This document shows positions 1 to 10,850 of a stretch of DNA of 64,000 nucleotides, one piece after another. The position numbers and the translations under genes are program-made. Every line of letters starts with the position of its first letter. The stretch's first letter is position 1. The notes below the pieces were generated by a model. That model was not told the DNA's origin. It saw only the letters and a list, made by a program, of their open reading frames with translations, and made no database searches. This DNA is from Halomonas sp. SpR8 (GTDB lineage: Bacteria > Pseudomonadota > Gammaproteobacteria > Pseudomonadales > Halomonadaceae), in the NCBI RefSeq assembly GCF_031010195.1, contig NZ_JAUAMC010000003.1:540028-604027 (forward strand). The letters are read 5' to 3'.

Positions 1-737
1 CTATCGTCACTAACCTCACGCGCCACCGAGGCAAAATCCTCGCCCTGAGACAAGCGCTCGCGCACCTCTTCAGCAAGGGCTCGGGCTTGATTCTCATCGC
101 GATTAGGGGTCAGTGCAATCAGCACATGACGTGCGCGGGTCTCTTCAATAAAGTTCTGCTCGCCGGACTGATTCGTCTGCTGATTTAAAAAACGCTCAAC
201 GTCACGATCGCTGACCGATACACGATTGCGAATCTGACTCTGCTGCACCTGACGCATTAGCATTTCACGGCGCACATCATCGCGTACCATGGCCAAGGTC
301 ATGCCGTCGCCCTCTACCGCATCGGCAAACTCTTCAAGCGTCATGCCGTTTGACTCAGCGATGGAGCGCACTTGACTGTTAAGTTCGGTGTCGTCAATAG
401 TGAGACTGGTGTCTTCTGCCATCTGGAGCTGAATCTCTTCCATCACCATGCGTTCAAGCACCTGACGCTCTAGCTGCGACCGCGGAGGGAGATTACCGCC
501 CTGAGCCTGGGCCTGCTGCTCAATTTGCACCATCCGGTCGTTAAGCTCGCTGCGCATAATGACATCGTTATTAACTACCGCCACGATGCTGTCCAGCGCC
601 TGGCGCTGGGTGGACTGGAAGTTCTGCGCCTGCAGCGCAAGCGGGGCCAACGCCATGCCAGCGCCTACGCACAGAGCCAACAGGCTACCAGCAGAGAGCT
701 GTTTCATACGGCCTAGCAGGGGCTTTCTCATTTTCAT
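1..737 (-). CDS. surA: Periplasmic chaperone/peptidyl-prolyl isomerase SurA (C-terminal part outside window)
   Basis: Reads from an ATG at 737 and runs off the left edge, giving about 245 N-terminal residues. The start has basic residues, then a hydrophobic stretch ending in an AQA-type cleavage site, followed by a mature start of the SurA type (VAVVNNDVIMRSEL). The N-terminal SurA chaperone domain follows, and the visible sequence ends as the first parvulin domain begins (ARHVLI...). SurA escorts outer membrane proteins such as LptD through the periplasm. It lies just downstream of lptD on the same strand, with the lptD stop only about 40 bases away, the usual lptD-surA operon. Parvulin domains cannot be checked here because they are cut off. 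Confidence 0.93.
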   Translation of the reverse strand, partial: MKMRKPLLGRMKQLSAGSLLALCVGAGMALAPLALQAQNFQSTQRQALDSIVAVVNNDVIMRSELNDRMVQIEQQAQAQGGNLPPRSQLERQVLERMVMEEIQLQMAEDTSLTIDDTELNSQVRSIAESNGMTLEEFADAVEGDGMTLAMVRDDVRREMLMRQVQQSQIRNRVSVSDRDVERFLNQQTNQSGEQNFIEETRARHVLIALTPNRDENQARALAEEVRERLSQGEDFASVAREVSDD

Positions 738-776
738 AACAAACGTCTCTTTCATTAGCCATTCAGTGGATGTCAT

Positions 777-3227
777 TTACAGGGCAGTCGGACGATAGCC
801 AGGAATGGTCTGTTCAAAATAGCTGTCCGCATCCTGACCAACACCGCCTAGGCCACGGAATACGAAGCGCAAAAATAGCCCGCGATCATTAAAGTCATCA
901 TCGATGGGGGCGGTGTCATTGTCGTCTACCCATTCGCGCCACACCAGCTGCAGTCCATAGCAGCAGTTATTCCACTGCACGCCGGCCAATTGCTCCAGGG
1001 AGCGCTCATTGGCTTGATCGTGCAGGTAGCGGCCAATCAAATCAATGTTGGTCGTGGCTTTCCAGGCAAACGAGAGATCCCACTCTTCGCGGTTATAGTC
1101 GCGAAAGCCATCGTCGCCCGGTAATACACCTGGGTCGAACCCTTCGATCTCCCAACGGTAGCCAAGGTTCACTACATGCCCTTTCGGGTGCCGATAACCT
1201 ACATCGATGCTTGAACGTTCGGTACGCTCACGGTGATCATCGTAGAGCCATTCTGCTCCACTGCTCCAGCGATCATTGATCTGCCAGTCCAGTCGGGTGA
1301 CCAGCGGCGAACGATCCCGAGTGGCTTGGTAGCGACTTTCAGGGTTAACGTTGGGGTTGTCTTGCGGCCGATCCGGCAGTGTATCGGGATCGCCTTCGCT
1401 ATCGATTCGACGCTCATCGAAGTAAACACTCTGCCCTATCCCAAACGATAAGCGGTCGCGACCAGTGGCATCTTCCAACAGGCGCGACTGCACGCCATAG
1501 GAGAGTCGATTGAGATCACCCACCCGGTCAGCGCCGGAAAAACGCTGGGCTGACCAGAGCTGATCCCATGAGAAGGCACGTTCACGGCTATCAAAATCAG
1601 GCAATTCACTCTGGTCAGTTCGCGGCACATAAGCGTAGTTCAAACGCGGCTCTAAGGTTTGGCGATAATCGCGCCCCCCCAGCGCTAACTCCCGCTCAAA
1701 CACCAACCCACTGTCGACCGTGGTAACTGCTACGCTGCGGTTGGGCGAATCGCTACGCTGGGTATCGCGTTCACCATAATCCAGTTCGTAAGCGGTATTC
1801 CACAGCTCGGTACGCGGCTCCAAGTGCCCCCACGGCTGCTCAAATCGCCAGCCAACGGCAGGCGTAAGATGCAAGCGGCTACCGGTAGCTGCTTCGCGCT
1901 CAGGCACTTGGCGCTCATCAACATCGCGCCAAAAATAGGTCGCGTTGGAACGCCACTGGGCATAGAGCCCGTTGTCGAACTGCCAGTTGGCGTTGGCGCT
2001 TAGGCTCGGCAGACGATAAAAAGGCTTGTCAGTATCGCTGAGGGGATCTTCCAGGCGCTGAAATCCCTGCGCTCGAGCATCCAGTTGCCAGCGTTGACCA
2101 CGGTAATCGACTTGGGCCAAACGCTCCATGCTGGCACGACTGTTGCTGCCAAACTCACCGCCAAAATCATCAAAGTAACGGCCGTCGCTGGCAGCCCCAT
2201 AGCGTATCCGGTAATCACTGCGCTCGTTGACACGCCCAGCGTGGCGAGCATCAACATACCAGCGATCCTCGCCCTCAAAACGGTTAGCATCACCGCCGGA
2301 GCCACCGTTATCGCTGTTTAAATAGCCGCCTTCAATGATGCCCGCGCTCTCATCGAGCAAGTAGCGGTACTCCCCGTTCATCAGCAGGCCGTGGTCGGTC
2401 ATCCAGCGCGGTGTAAGGGTCGCATCTTGATTAGGCGCGATGTTCCAATAAAACGGCTGGGCGTAGTCGAACCCATCGGCAGAGAAGCCCAGCGACGGTG
2501 AAAGCAGCCCCGTATGGCGGCGATCATCAATGGGAAAGCGTAACCACGGCCAATAAAACACCGGGACGTCTTTGACATGTAAACGCGCATGACGAGCAGT
2601 CCCGTAGCCTTCGGCCTGGTTAAGGCGAATATCGCTACTGACTAACTGCCAGCTATTTTCACCGGGATCGCAGGTGGTGAAAGTGGCGTCCTGTAAGCGG
2701 TATTGGGATTCGCCGGTCTGCTCCAATTGGCTGGCCTGGCCCCGCAAATGCTGCTCATACAAAACATAGTGACTGTTCCCTAGCGTCGCGCGATCCTCAT
2801 TGAGTCTGAGCATAGCCTGCTCACCGCGCACCAGCGCTTGTCCATCGCGGATGGCAATATTACCTTCTGCATCAACCTGCTGGCGGTCAGCGGGTAAAAA
2901 GATTCGCTCGGCTTCCACCTCTTCACTGCCACGCCGTAACACAACGTCACCGCGCAGCAGCGCTTCACCATCGGCAGCGTAATCGACTTCACTGGCTTCT
3001 AGTGAGAGAGTTTCCGGGTTATCTTGCGCTGACAAGCGGTAGCCGGGCATCACATAGCGCCCACGGCACAACTGGTTAGCTGCTTCCTCTTCTCCCCAAG
3101 GCTGCCAATCTAACGCTTCAGCAGGCATCGTTTGCCCTTGTGCCACCGCTGTAAACGAGGCGCCAGCAAGCAAACTGCCCATCAGCGTGTGCGCAACCGG
3201 CAACGTGCGCGAAAATCGCTTGCCCAT
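777..3227 (-). CDS. lptD: LPS-assembly protein LptD
   Basis: Outer membrane beta-barrel that, with LptE, inserts lipopolysaccharide into the outer leaflet. About 816 residues, a normal length. A signal peptide is followed by an OstA/LptA-like N-terminal domain (about residues 50-180), then a long barrel rich in aromatic/Asp turns. The four cysteines expected for the inter-domain disulfides are visible: one near the mature N-terminus (NQLCRG), one in TFTTCDPG, and an adjacent pair near the C-terminus (NNCCYG). I chose the ATG at 3227 because AAGGA lies just before it; an in-frame ATG at 3245 would add six residues without a better ribosome site. The start is close to and divergent from amgK. 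Confidence 0.95.
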   Translation of the reverse strand: MGKRFSRTLPVAHTLMGSLLAGASFTAVAQGQTMPAEALDWQPWGEEEAANQLCRGRYVMPGYRLSAQDNPETLSLEASEVDYAADGEALLRGDVVLRRGSEEVEAERIFLPADRQQVDAEGNIAIRDGQALVRGEQAMLRLNEDRATLGNSHYVLYEQHLRGQASQLEQTGESQYRLQDATFTTCDPGENSWQLVSSDIRLNQAEGYGTARHARLHVKDVPVFYWPWLRFPIDDRRHTGLLSPSLGFSADGFDYAQPFYWNIAPNQDATLTPRWMTDHGLLMNGEYRYLLDESAGIIEGGYLNSDNGGSGGDANRFEGEDRWYVDARHAGRVNERSDYRIRYGAASDGRYFDDFGGEFGSNSRASMERLAQVDYRGQRWQLDARAQGFQRLEDPLSDTDKPFYRLPSLSANANWQFDNGLYAQWRSNATYFWRDVDERQVPEREAATGSRLHLTPAVGWRFEQPWGHLEPRTELWNTAYELDYGERDTQRSDSPNRSVAVTTVDSGLVFERELALGGRDYRQTLEPRLNYAYVPRTDQSELPDFDSRERAFSWDQLWSAQRFSGADRVGDLNRLSYGVQSRLLEDATGRDRLSFGIGQSVYFDERRIDSEGDPDTLPDRPQDNPNVNPESRYQATRDRSPLVTRLDWQINDRWSSGAEWLYDDHRERTERSSIDVGYRHPKGHVVNLGYRWEIEGFDPGVLPGDDGFRDYNREEWDLSFAWKATTNIDLIGRYLHDQANERSLEQLAGVQWNNCCYGLQLVWREWVDDNDTAPIDDDFNDRGLFLRFVFRGLGGVGQDADSYFEQTIPGYRPTAL

Positions 3228-3297
3228 GTTCGTTATCCTTGGCATCCAGAATCGGTATTATACAGCCCGCATCATGCCCGACCAGCAAGGAGCTTGC

Positions 3298-4994
<1,697 letters not shown>

Positions 4995-5071
4995 GCTATT
5001 GGTGAGGCGCGCAGGCCAAGAAATGGTATGCTGCGCGACTTACCTTTCGTCGCCTAGATGAGGAGAGCAAC

Positions 5072-5491
5072 GTGAAAGCACGGGTAAAATGGACAGAAGG
5101 CCGTCAATTCGTCGCGGAATCCGGTAGTGGACATAGCGTCGTGATCGACGGTCCGCCGGATCACGGTGGCCGCAACACCGGCCCGCGGCCAATGGAAATG
5201 CTGTTGATGGGCATGGGTAGCTGCACCGCGTTTGATATCTTGAATATTCTTGATAAGGCACGTGCCGATGTGACTGACTGCGTAGCAGAGCTGGATGCCG
5301 AGCGCGCCGACGAAGTGCCCGCTGTATTTACTAAGATTCACGTTCATTTCGTGGTCACCGGACGTGCCTTGAAAGAGAAGCAAGTACAACGCGCCGTTGA
5401 GCTCTCTGCTGAAAAATACTGCAGCGCCTCAATCATGCTCGTTAACGGCGGCGTTGAGATCACTCACTCCTATGAGATCGTCGAGGCTTGA
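5072..5491 (+). CDS. OsmC-family protein (YhfA-like)
   Basis: A 139-residue OsmC/Ohr-fold protein. The two family cysteines are visible: one in the GMGSCTAFD helix (about residue 50) and one in the AEKYCSAS segment near residue 116. The length, spacing and the GPRPMEMLLMGMGSC run resemble E. coli YhfA, which sits in the OsmC family but has no firm substrate; Ohr/OsmC relatives are thiol peroxidases for organic hydroperoxides. AGGAGAG before the ATG at 5072 supports this start. A hairpin begins directly after the stop, so it is probably a single-gene unit upstream of speD. Confidence 0.85.
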   Translation: MKARVKWTEGRQFVAESGSGHSVVIDGPPDHGGRNTGPRPMEMLLMGMGSCTAFDILNILDKARADVTDCVAELDAERADEVPAVFTKIHVHFVVTGRALKEKQVQRAVELSAEKYCSASIMLVNGGVEITHSYEIVEA

Positions 5492-5518
5492 CTGCTCAGG
5501 GGCGACTCCCCCGAGCAG
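5492..5518 (+). terminator. Hairpin after the OsmC-like gene
   Basis: CTGCTC and GGGG arms pair with CCCC and GAGCAG around a short loop, right after the stop codon. The following run is TGTTTAAAG, so the U-tract is weak. Probably a transcription terminator, but it could be only an mRNA 3' end structure. Confidence 0.5.
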
Positions 5519-5705
5519 TGTTTAAAGCAGTGCATAAAAAAATGGCAAGGCTGGATGCAACCCGTCGCCTGGACGGGCATAATGTGCCCGCTTGTTTGCG
5601 TAGCGCGTGCTTGCAAACCTTGTTCGACCAACAGGGTGAAAGTTATTTATCGGTTCCGGCGCTGGCTCGTCGGGGTGTCTTCATCTGCCATAGGGAGGTT
5701 CGGAC

Positions 5706-6500
5706 ATGACAGACAATCTCCGACTCCACGGGTTTAACAACCTGACCAGCTCGTTGAGCTTTAACATTTACGACATCTGTTATGCCAAGACCGAAGAGCA
5801 GCGTGCGGCTTATATCGATTATATCGATGAGCTATACAACGCCGAACGTTTGACGCAGATTCTAAAAGACGTCACCAACATTATCGGCGCCCATGTGCTC
5901 AATATCGCCCGCCAGGACTACGAACCTCACGGTGCCAGCGTGACGATTTTGATAGCGGAGCATGAGTTGGACGACGCTGCGCCGGAACAAATTGCGCCGG
6001 GCCCCGGCCCTCTGCCGGAAACAGTGGTCGGCCACCTGGATAAAAGCCACGTCACTGTGCACAGCTACCCTGAGTCGCACCCTGACAACGGTATTAGCAC
6101 TTTCCGGCTGGATATCGATGTCTCCACCTGTGGCCATATCAGTCCGCTAAAAGCGCTGAATTATCTGATCCATAGCTTTGACTCCGACATCGTCACCATG
6201 GATTATCGGGTACGCGGCTTCACCCGAGACGTAGACGGCAAAAAACTGTTCATTGATCACGCCATTACCTCCATCCAAGACTACCTTGCCGAAGATACTA
6301 AGCATGCGTATCAAATGATGGACGTCAACGTGTATCAGGAAAACATGTTCCACACCAAGATGCTGCTCAAGGACTTTGAGCTGGAAAACTACCTGTTCGG
6401 CACGTCCCGGCGCGATATCACGTTTGAAGAAGCGCGTGATATCGAGAGTCGTCTGCGCAAAGAGATGCTGGAGATTTTCTACTCCCGTAACCTAGACTAA
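5706..6500 (+). CDS. speD: S-adenosylmethionine decarboxylase proenzyme SpeD
   Basis: A 264-residue SpeD of the E. coli type, making decarboxylated SAM for spermidine synthesis. The self-cleavage site is visible as [12 protein letters not shown] with Ser114 as the residue that becomes the pyruvoyl group; the [18 protein letters not shown] segment with the active-site cysteine follows. GGGAGG lies nine bases before the ATG. No speE is adjacent. The 214-base stretch upstream contains no supported gene (a 73-codon TTG-started frame there has no recognisable sequence). A bidirectional terminator follows. Confidence 0.95.
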   Translation: MTDNLRLHGFNNLTSSLSFNIYDICYAKTEEQRAAYIDYIDELYNAERLTQILKDVTNIIGAHVLNIARQDYEPHGASVTILIAEHELDDAAPEQIAPGPGPLPETVVGHLDKSHVTVHSYPESHPDNGISTFRLDIDVSTCGHISPLKALNYLIHSFDSDIVTMDYRVRGFTRDVDGKKLFIDHAITSIQDYLAEDTKHAYQMMDVNVYQENMFHTKMLLKDFELENYLFGTSRRDITFEEARDIESRLRKEMLEIFYSRNLD

Positions 6501-6518
6501 GCGCCGTCTCGGAACGTC

Positions 6519-6542
6519 AAAAGCCAGCTTTCGCTGGCTTTT
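6519..6542. terminator. Bidirectional rho-independent terminator between speD and lpxL-like gene
   Basis: AAGCCAGC pairs with GCTGGCTT around a TTTC loop, flanked by As on the left and a T run on the right, so it can terminate transcription from both sides. It sits between two convergent genes. Confidence 0.85.
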
Positions 6543-6561
6543 TTTATCGCTTAATCGCTAT

Positions 6562-7476
6562 TTAATAGACGCCGGGCTCGCCTTCAGGGCGCGTCTTAAA
6601 TCGTCTGTGCAACCACAAATACTGCTCCGGGTGCTTGCGAATGGCCTGCTCAATAAACTGGTTGATGCGCGTTGCATCAGCAGCTTCATCGTCGCTTGGA
6701 AACCCCTCCAGGGCAGGCAAACTCTCAATCGTATAGGTAGCGTTATCGGGATTGCGGTGAAACATCATTGGCACCACCAATGCACCAGTCATCCGCGCGA
6801 GCTTTGCCGTCAAGCGGATAGTCGCTGCCTGTTGTCCGAACAGCGGCGCAAACACGCTGACATCGCGGCCAAAATCTTGATCCGGTGAGTACCACACCAT
6901 ACGTCCTTTTTTGAGCTGACGAACCGCACCGCGCAGGTCATAACGGTCAATCGAAAGGCCAAAATTGCGCCCACGGGCGCGAGTCATAAAGCGCTCAAAC
7001 AAAGGATTATTGTGGGGGCGATACACCGCGTCGGCTGAAAAAAATAGCGCGTGTATTGCCCCCCCCAAATCGAGGGAAGAGAAGTGAACACCAACAATGA
7101 TTACCCCTTTGCCCCGGGCTTGTGCGCGGGCCATATGCTCTTCGCCGATATAAGCGACCCGGTGGCGCAGACTCTCACCATCGCGGCACCAGCCGGTCGC
7201 TGTTTCAATTAAGCCAATACCATTGGCAATAAAGGTATCTTTGACCAGTTGGCGTTGCTGTTCGGCGTTTTTTTCAGGAAAACATAACGCGATATTGGTT
7301 TGGGTGATGTGACGGCGCCGCTTGGCAAAACGCAAAGCGAGCAGCCCAAGCCATTTGCCAATGGCCATTTTCAATCCCCAAGGTAGCCAGGCTGCAACAT
7401 ACATCGCCCCTATCGCACACCAAGTAGGCCAATAACGCGGGTGGGCGAAGGAGCGTGGATAACGTGATTTCGACAT
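6562..7476 (-). CDS. Lysophospholipid/lipid A acyltransferase, LpxL/HtrB family
   Basis: A 304-residue inner-membrane acyltransferase of the LpxL/LpxM family, which adds secondary acyl chains to lipid A. The catalytic HX4D motif is visible as HFSSLD near residue 131, followed by the family's YRPHNNPLFE substrate block and the YSPDQDFG motif. One hydrophobic N-terminal segment (about residues 17-35) anchors it. It lies between speD (convergent) and alr (same strand, 12 bases upstream), suggesting cotranscription with alr. The chain-length specificity and whether it is LpxL or LpxM cannot be told from sequence alone. Confidence 0.88.
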   Translation of the reverse strand: MSKSRYPRSFAHPRYWPTWCAIGAMYVAAWLPWGLKMAIGKWLGLLALRFAKRRRHITQTNIALCFPEKNAEQQRQLVKDTFIANGIGLIETATGWCRDGESLRHRVAYIGEEHMARAQARGKGVIIVGVHFSSLDLGGAIHALFFSADAVYRPHNNPLFERFMTRARGRNFGLSIDRYDLRGAVRQLKKGRMVWYSPDQDFGRDVSVFAPLFGQQAATIRLTAKLARMTGALVVPMMFHRNPDNATYTIESLPALEGFPSDDEAADATRINQFIEQAIRKHPEQYLWLHRRFKTRPEGEPGVY

Positions 7477-7488
7477 AGCAACAACCGA

Positions 7489-8589
7489 TTAAACAGAACG
7501 CCCATGATAACGCCGCGGCACCCGAGGCAGTACCCCTGTTAACAGCGTGTAGCTGATGGTGTCGCAGTGCCGGGCCACTTCGTCCACCGGCAACACTTCC
7601 CCACTGCTGGCTCTGCCCCACAGTATGACTTCACTGCCAATCGTGGCGTTAGGCACATCCGTTACGTCCACCGTCAGCATATCCATCGAAACTTTACCGG
7701 CAATGGCGCAGCGCTGGCCGTTCACTAGTACCGGTGTGCCATCCTGGGCATGGCGGTCATAGCCATCACCGTAGCCACAGGCGACCACGGCAATACGTGA
7801 GCGCCTTGGCGCACGCCAACGACCGCTATAGCCAACTGGCTCCCCCTCCTCAATCTCGCGCAGGGCAATGATTTCAGAGCGTAGAGTCATCACTGGCTGC
7901 AACTGCTGGGTGACTTCGTTAGCGACTTCCAGCGGGTCACTGCCGTAGAGCATTACACCTGGCCGGTTCCAGTCGCCATGGGCAACGGGCCACGCCAGCG
8001 TCGCCGGTGAGTTGGCAAGGCACAAGGGTGCCGCTAGCTCACTGGCAAGCGTCTGAAGCCGGGTCATTTGCAGGTTGAAGTAGCGGTTATCGCGGGTGTC
8101 GGCGCTAGCGAAGTGGCTCATTAAATGAAGCGAGGCCACGCTGGAGGCTTCGCTGAGCTGACGCCAGAGGGAGGCGGCTTCCTCAATGGCAAAGCCTAAG
8201 CGGTGCATGCCCGAATCGACTTTTAGCCACACCGGTATCGGCTGGCGCGGCGTTGCCGCCAGCAGGGCATCAACCTGCCACTGTGTGTGCACCGCGATCC
8301 AAAAGCCGTGGGCATCCACTAGCGCTAGCTCATCAGCGCTGAAAATGCCTTCAAGGAGCACAATGGGCTGGGTGATTCCTCCCTGCCGCAGCGTAAGGGC
8401 TTCTTCAATACAGGCAACAGCAAACGCTGGCGCTTGATCTTCAAGTGCTTTAGCGCAAGCCACAGCGCCGTGGCCGTAGGCATCGGCTTTGATAACGGCC
8501 ACTGAGCGGCTTTGTGGCGCGCAGCGGCAAGCCAAGTGATAGTTATGACGCAGCGCGTCCAGATCAATATCAGCCACTAGGGGGCGCAT
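7489..8589 (-). CDS. alr: Alanine racemase (PLP-dependent)
   Basis: A 366-residue type III-fold PLP enzyme interconverting L- and D-alanine for peptidoglycan. The PLP lysine lies in AVIKADAYGHG (about residue 34), and the catalytic tyrosine region is ACGYGDGYDRH. The VMLYGSDP and KVSMDMLTVDV blocks are also typical. Only 36 bases separate it from the rpoS stop on the same strand. It could be the biosynthetic Alr or the catabolic DadX; no dadA is adjacent, so the biosynthetic role is favoured. Confidence 0.94.
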   Translation of the reverse strand: MRPLVADIDLDALRHNYHLACRCAPQSRSVAVIKADAYGHGAVACAKALEDQAPAFAVACIEEALTLRQGGITQPIVLLEGIFSADELALVDAHGFWIAVHTQWQVDALLAATPRQPIPVWLKVDSGMHRLGFAIEEAASLWRQLSEASSVASLHLMSHFASADTRDNRYFNLQMTRLQTLASELAAPLCLANSPATLAWPVAHGDWNRPGVMLYGSDPLEVANEVTQQLQPVMTLRSEIIALREIEEGEPVGYSGRWRAPRRSRIAVVACGYGDGYDRHAQDGTPVLVNGQRCAIAGKVSMDMLTVDVTDVPNATIGSEVILWGRASSGEVLPVDEVARHCDTISYTLLTGVLPRVPRRYHGRSV

Positions 8590-8625
8590 GCGTTGTCTCG
8601 CTTAGATTTTGCTTAAGTTTCTCTT

Positions 8626-9600
8626 TTAGGTCTCGAAGAGGGCTTCCAAAGAGAGGCCCTGTTTTTCCAGCGAACGGCGTAGCTTTTTGAGCGCTTCAAC
8701 CTGTATCTGGCGGACTCGCTCACGGGTCAAGCCAATTTCTGCGCCAACTTCCTCAAGGGTTGCCGACTCATGCCCACGCAAACCAAATCGGCGCACAACG
8801 ACTTCCCGCTGTTTTTCGCTCAGCTCGTTCAGCCAAAGATCCACATGTTCTTTAACGTCGCCATCCACTAGGCAGGCTTCGGGCCCCTGAATCTCGTCGT
8901 CGGCCAAGGTATCAATCAGTGGCTTGTCACTTTCGCCGCCCATGGGGTAATCGACTGAAGAGACACGCTCGTTAAGGCCAAGCATTTTTTTGACGACTTC
9001 GACCGGTTTATCCAAGTGCTCGGCGATCTCTTCAGCGGTGGCTTCATGGTCAAACTTCTGGGTTAATTCGCGCGCCGCACGCAGGTAGATATTGAGCTCT
9101 TTGACAACGTGGATGGGTAGCCGGATCGTGCGCGTTTGGTTCATCAGCGCACGCTCAATGGTCTGGCGGATCCACCAAGTAGCATAGGTCGAAAACCGAA
9201 ACCCACGCTCGGGATCAAACTTCTCCACCGCGCGGATCAAGCCCAAATTGCCCTCCTCGATCAAGTCGAGCAGCGTTAAGCCTCGATTAAGATAGCGACG
9301 GGCAATTTTAACCACCAACCGCAAGTTGGACTCGATCATCCGGGAGCGGCCCATAGGGTCACCCTTGCGCGCTAAGCGGCCGTAATAGACTTCCTCTTCT
9401 GGCGTTAATAGTGGAGAAAAACCAATTTCGTTGAGGTAAATTTGCGTTGCATCCAAGCTTTGGGTCGATTGACGATCCTCACGCCCTAGCGCCTTCTCAA
9501 AAGCATCTTCGTCTACCGTAACGTCATCATCGGTATCTTCAAGCGCCTCTTCAACAGCATCCAGGTCAACCTCCTGTAGATCTTTCTCCAACATACTCAT
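8626..9600 (-). CDS. rpoS: RNA polymerase sigma factor RpoS
   Basis: Stationary-phase/general stress sigma-70 factor, about 324 residues. Region 1.2 ([17 protein letters not shown]), region 2 ([20 protein letters not shown] and [16 protein letters not shown]), region 3 and region 4 ([33 protein letters not shown]) are all present. The ATG at 9600 is preferred because GAGG/AAGG motifs precede it; an ATG at 9615 would overlap them. It follows nlpD with a 166-base gap, the position where rpoS promoters and a leader are found in relatives. Confidence 0.96.
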   Translation of the reverse strand: MSMLEKDLQEVDLDAVEEALEDTDDDVTVDEDAFEKALGREDRQSTQSLDATQIYLNEIGFSPLLTPEEEVYYGRLARKGDPMGRSRMIESNLRLVVKIARRYLNRGLTLLDLIEEGNLGLIRAVEKFDPERGFRFSTYATWWIRQTIERALMNQTRTIRLPIHVVKELNIYLRAARELTQKFDHEATAEEIAEHLDKPVEVVKKMLGLNERVSSVDYPMGGESDKPLIDTLADDEIQGPEACLVDGDVKEHVDLWLNELSEKQREVVVRRFGLRGHESATLEEVGAEIGLTRERVRQIQVEALKKLRRSLEKQGLSLEALFET

Positions 9601-9766
9601 GGCCTTACCCCTCATTTATCGCCTACCCGCCATTTATAAAGTCAAACGGATGCACTCAAAGGTGCGCACCCTATTGCTATGTGACAATTGTTATATGACG
9701 CTCGAATGCTGCGATTCGGGCAACGTACCAGTAAAACATTGGCTTCCCATTCCCATAATGAGCGCA

Positions 9767-10843
9767 CTAGCGGGAAGGCAGAAACTCCAGAGGATCCTGT
9801 GGCTGGCCGTCGCGGCGAACCTCAAAGTGCAACCTAACGTTTTCCGCATCGCTATCCCCCATCGTGGCAATGACTTCACCGGCCTCTACCACGTCATTTT
9901 CACTGACCCGCAAACTGTCGTTATGCGCATACGCACTCAGGAATTGATCGTTGTGCTTGAGAAGGATGAGGTTGCCGTAGCCCCTGACGCCACTGCCCGC
10001 ATAGACCACAATGCCGGGACCCGCTGCTTTAACAGGTTGCCCCTTTTCACCGGTGATATCAATCCCGGCGGTAATGCTATCACCTTGGCCAAACTCGCCG
10101 ACGACGTTGCCATCAGTGGGCCATTGCCAAGCTACCGTTTCAGCGGGCGTATAGGTACGCGAAGAACGATCTTCGCTGGCGCTTTGGTTGGCAGAAGCGA
10201 CCTCAGGCTGAGGTTCTGGCTTGGAGACTGGCTGGGGCTCTGGTTCCGGCTGCGGTGCGGGCTGTTGAGCCGGCTCTGACGAAGGTTCAGGTTCAGCGGC
10301 AGCCACTTCCGGCTCCGGCGTCGACGCGGAGGGCTCGTTACCGACTGAGGGCTCCGCTACTTGCTCGGCCGCACCTACGGCGTCGCGCTCAGCAGTAAGG
10401 CGCTGGTTACGCCGAATGGCAGATTCGTCAGGCAGTAGCCAATCCAACTCCTGCTCGTCGTTTGCCACTGATGCCGTCTGCGGATTCAACCCGGTTGCCA
10501 CCGCGCCACCGCCGCTTGAGGCGTTATTAGTTGATTGGTTGCTTGCGACAGCGGTTGAGGGGGCACCTTCCCGCAGCGCAATTGTTTGTCCGGGCCGAAT
10601 TTGGTAAGGGGGCTCGATATTATTGATTGTCGCCAGTTGGCGATAATCCAAATTGTGCTGCCAAGCAATGCCATACAGGGTATCACCGGCTTTAACGGTA
10701 TACTGAGGCGAGTTTTCCACCGCTTGGCGTGCGTCACTTAAGTCACGCACCTGGGGTCCACTGCCCTGCTGATTGGCACAACCGGCAATTGCCAGTGCTA
10801 GCGTCGACATCATAAGCACTTTAAAACTAGAACTTTTACGCAT
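9767..10843 (-). CDS. nlpD: Lipoprotein NlpD, LysM plus degenerate M23 peptidase domain
   Basis: A 358-residue outer-membrane lipoprotein. The lipobox is AIAGC with the acylated Cys near residue 22. One LysM domain follows (about residues 45-92, YTVKAGDTLYGIAWQHN), then a long Pro/Glu-rich linker (about 160-225), then a C-terminal M23 fold. The zinc ligands of active LytM enzymes are changed: the HxGxD site reads TAGID, and the HxH site reads RLH. This fits the known role of NlpD as an amidase activator rather than an endopeptidase. It precedes rpoS, the usual order. Confidence 0.93.
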   Translation of the reverse strand: MRKSSSFKVLMMSTLALAIAGCANQQGSGPQVRDLSDARQAVENSPQYTVKAGDTLYGIAWQHNLDYRQLATINNIEPPYQIRPGQTIALREGAPSTAVASNQSTNNASSGGGAVATGLNPQTASVANDEQELDWLLPDESAIRRNQRLTAERDAVGAAEQVAEPSVGNEPSASTPEPEVAAAEPEPSSEPAQQPAPQPEPEPQPVSKPEPQPEVASANQSASEDRSSRTYTPAETVAWQWPTDGNVVGEFGQGDSITAGIDITGEKGQPVKAAGPGIVVYAGSGVRGYGNLILLKHNDQFLSAYAHNDSLRVSENDVVEAGEVIATMGDSDAENVRLHFEVRRDGQPQDPLEFLPSR

Positions 10844-10850
10844 CTAAACC

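Noticed and set aside
5488..5709. 73-codon frame before speD starting at a TTG
   Set aside because: Overlaps the OsmC-like stop and its hairpin; no ribosome site and no recognisable sequence.
9599..10279. Long plus-strand open frame antisense to nlpD
   Set aside because: Shadow of the repetitive Pro/Glu-rich nlpD sequence; no protein-like motif and no ribosome site.
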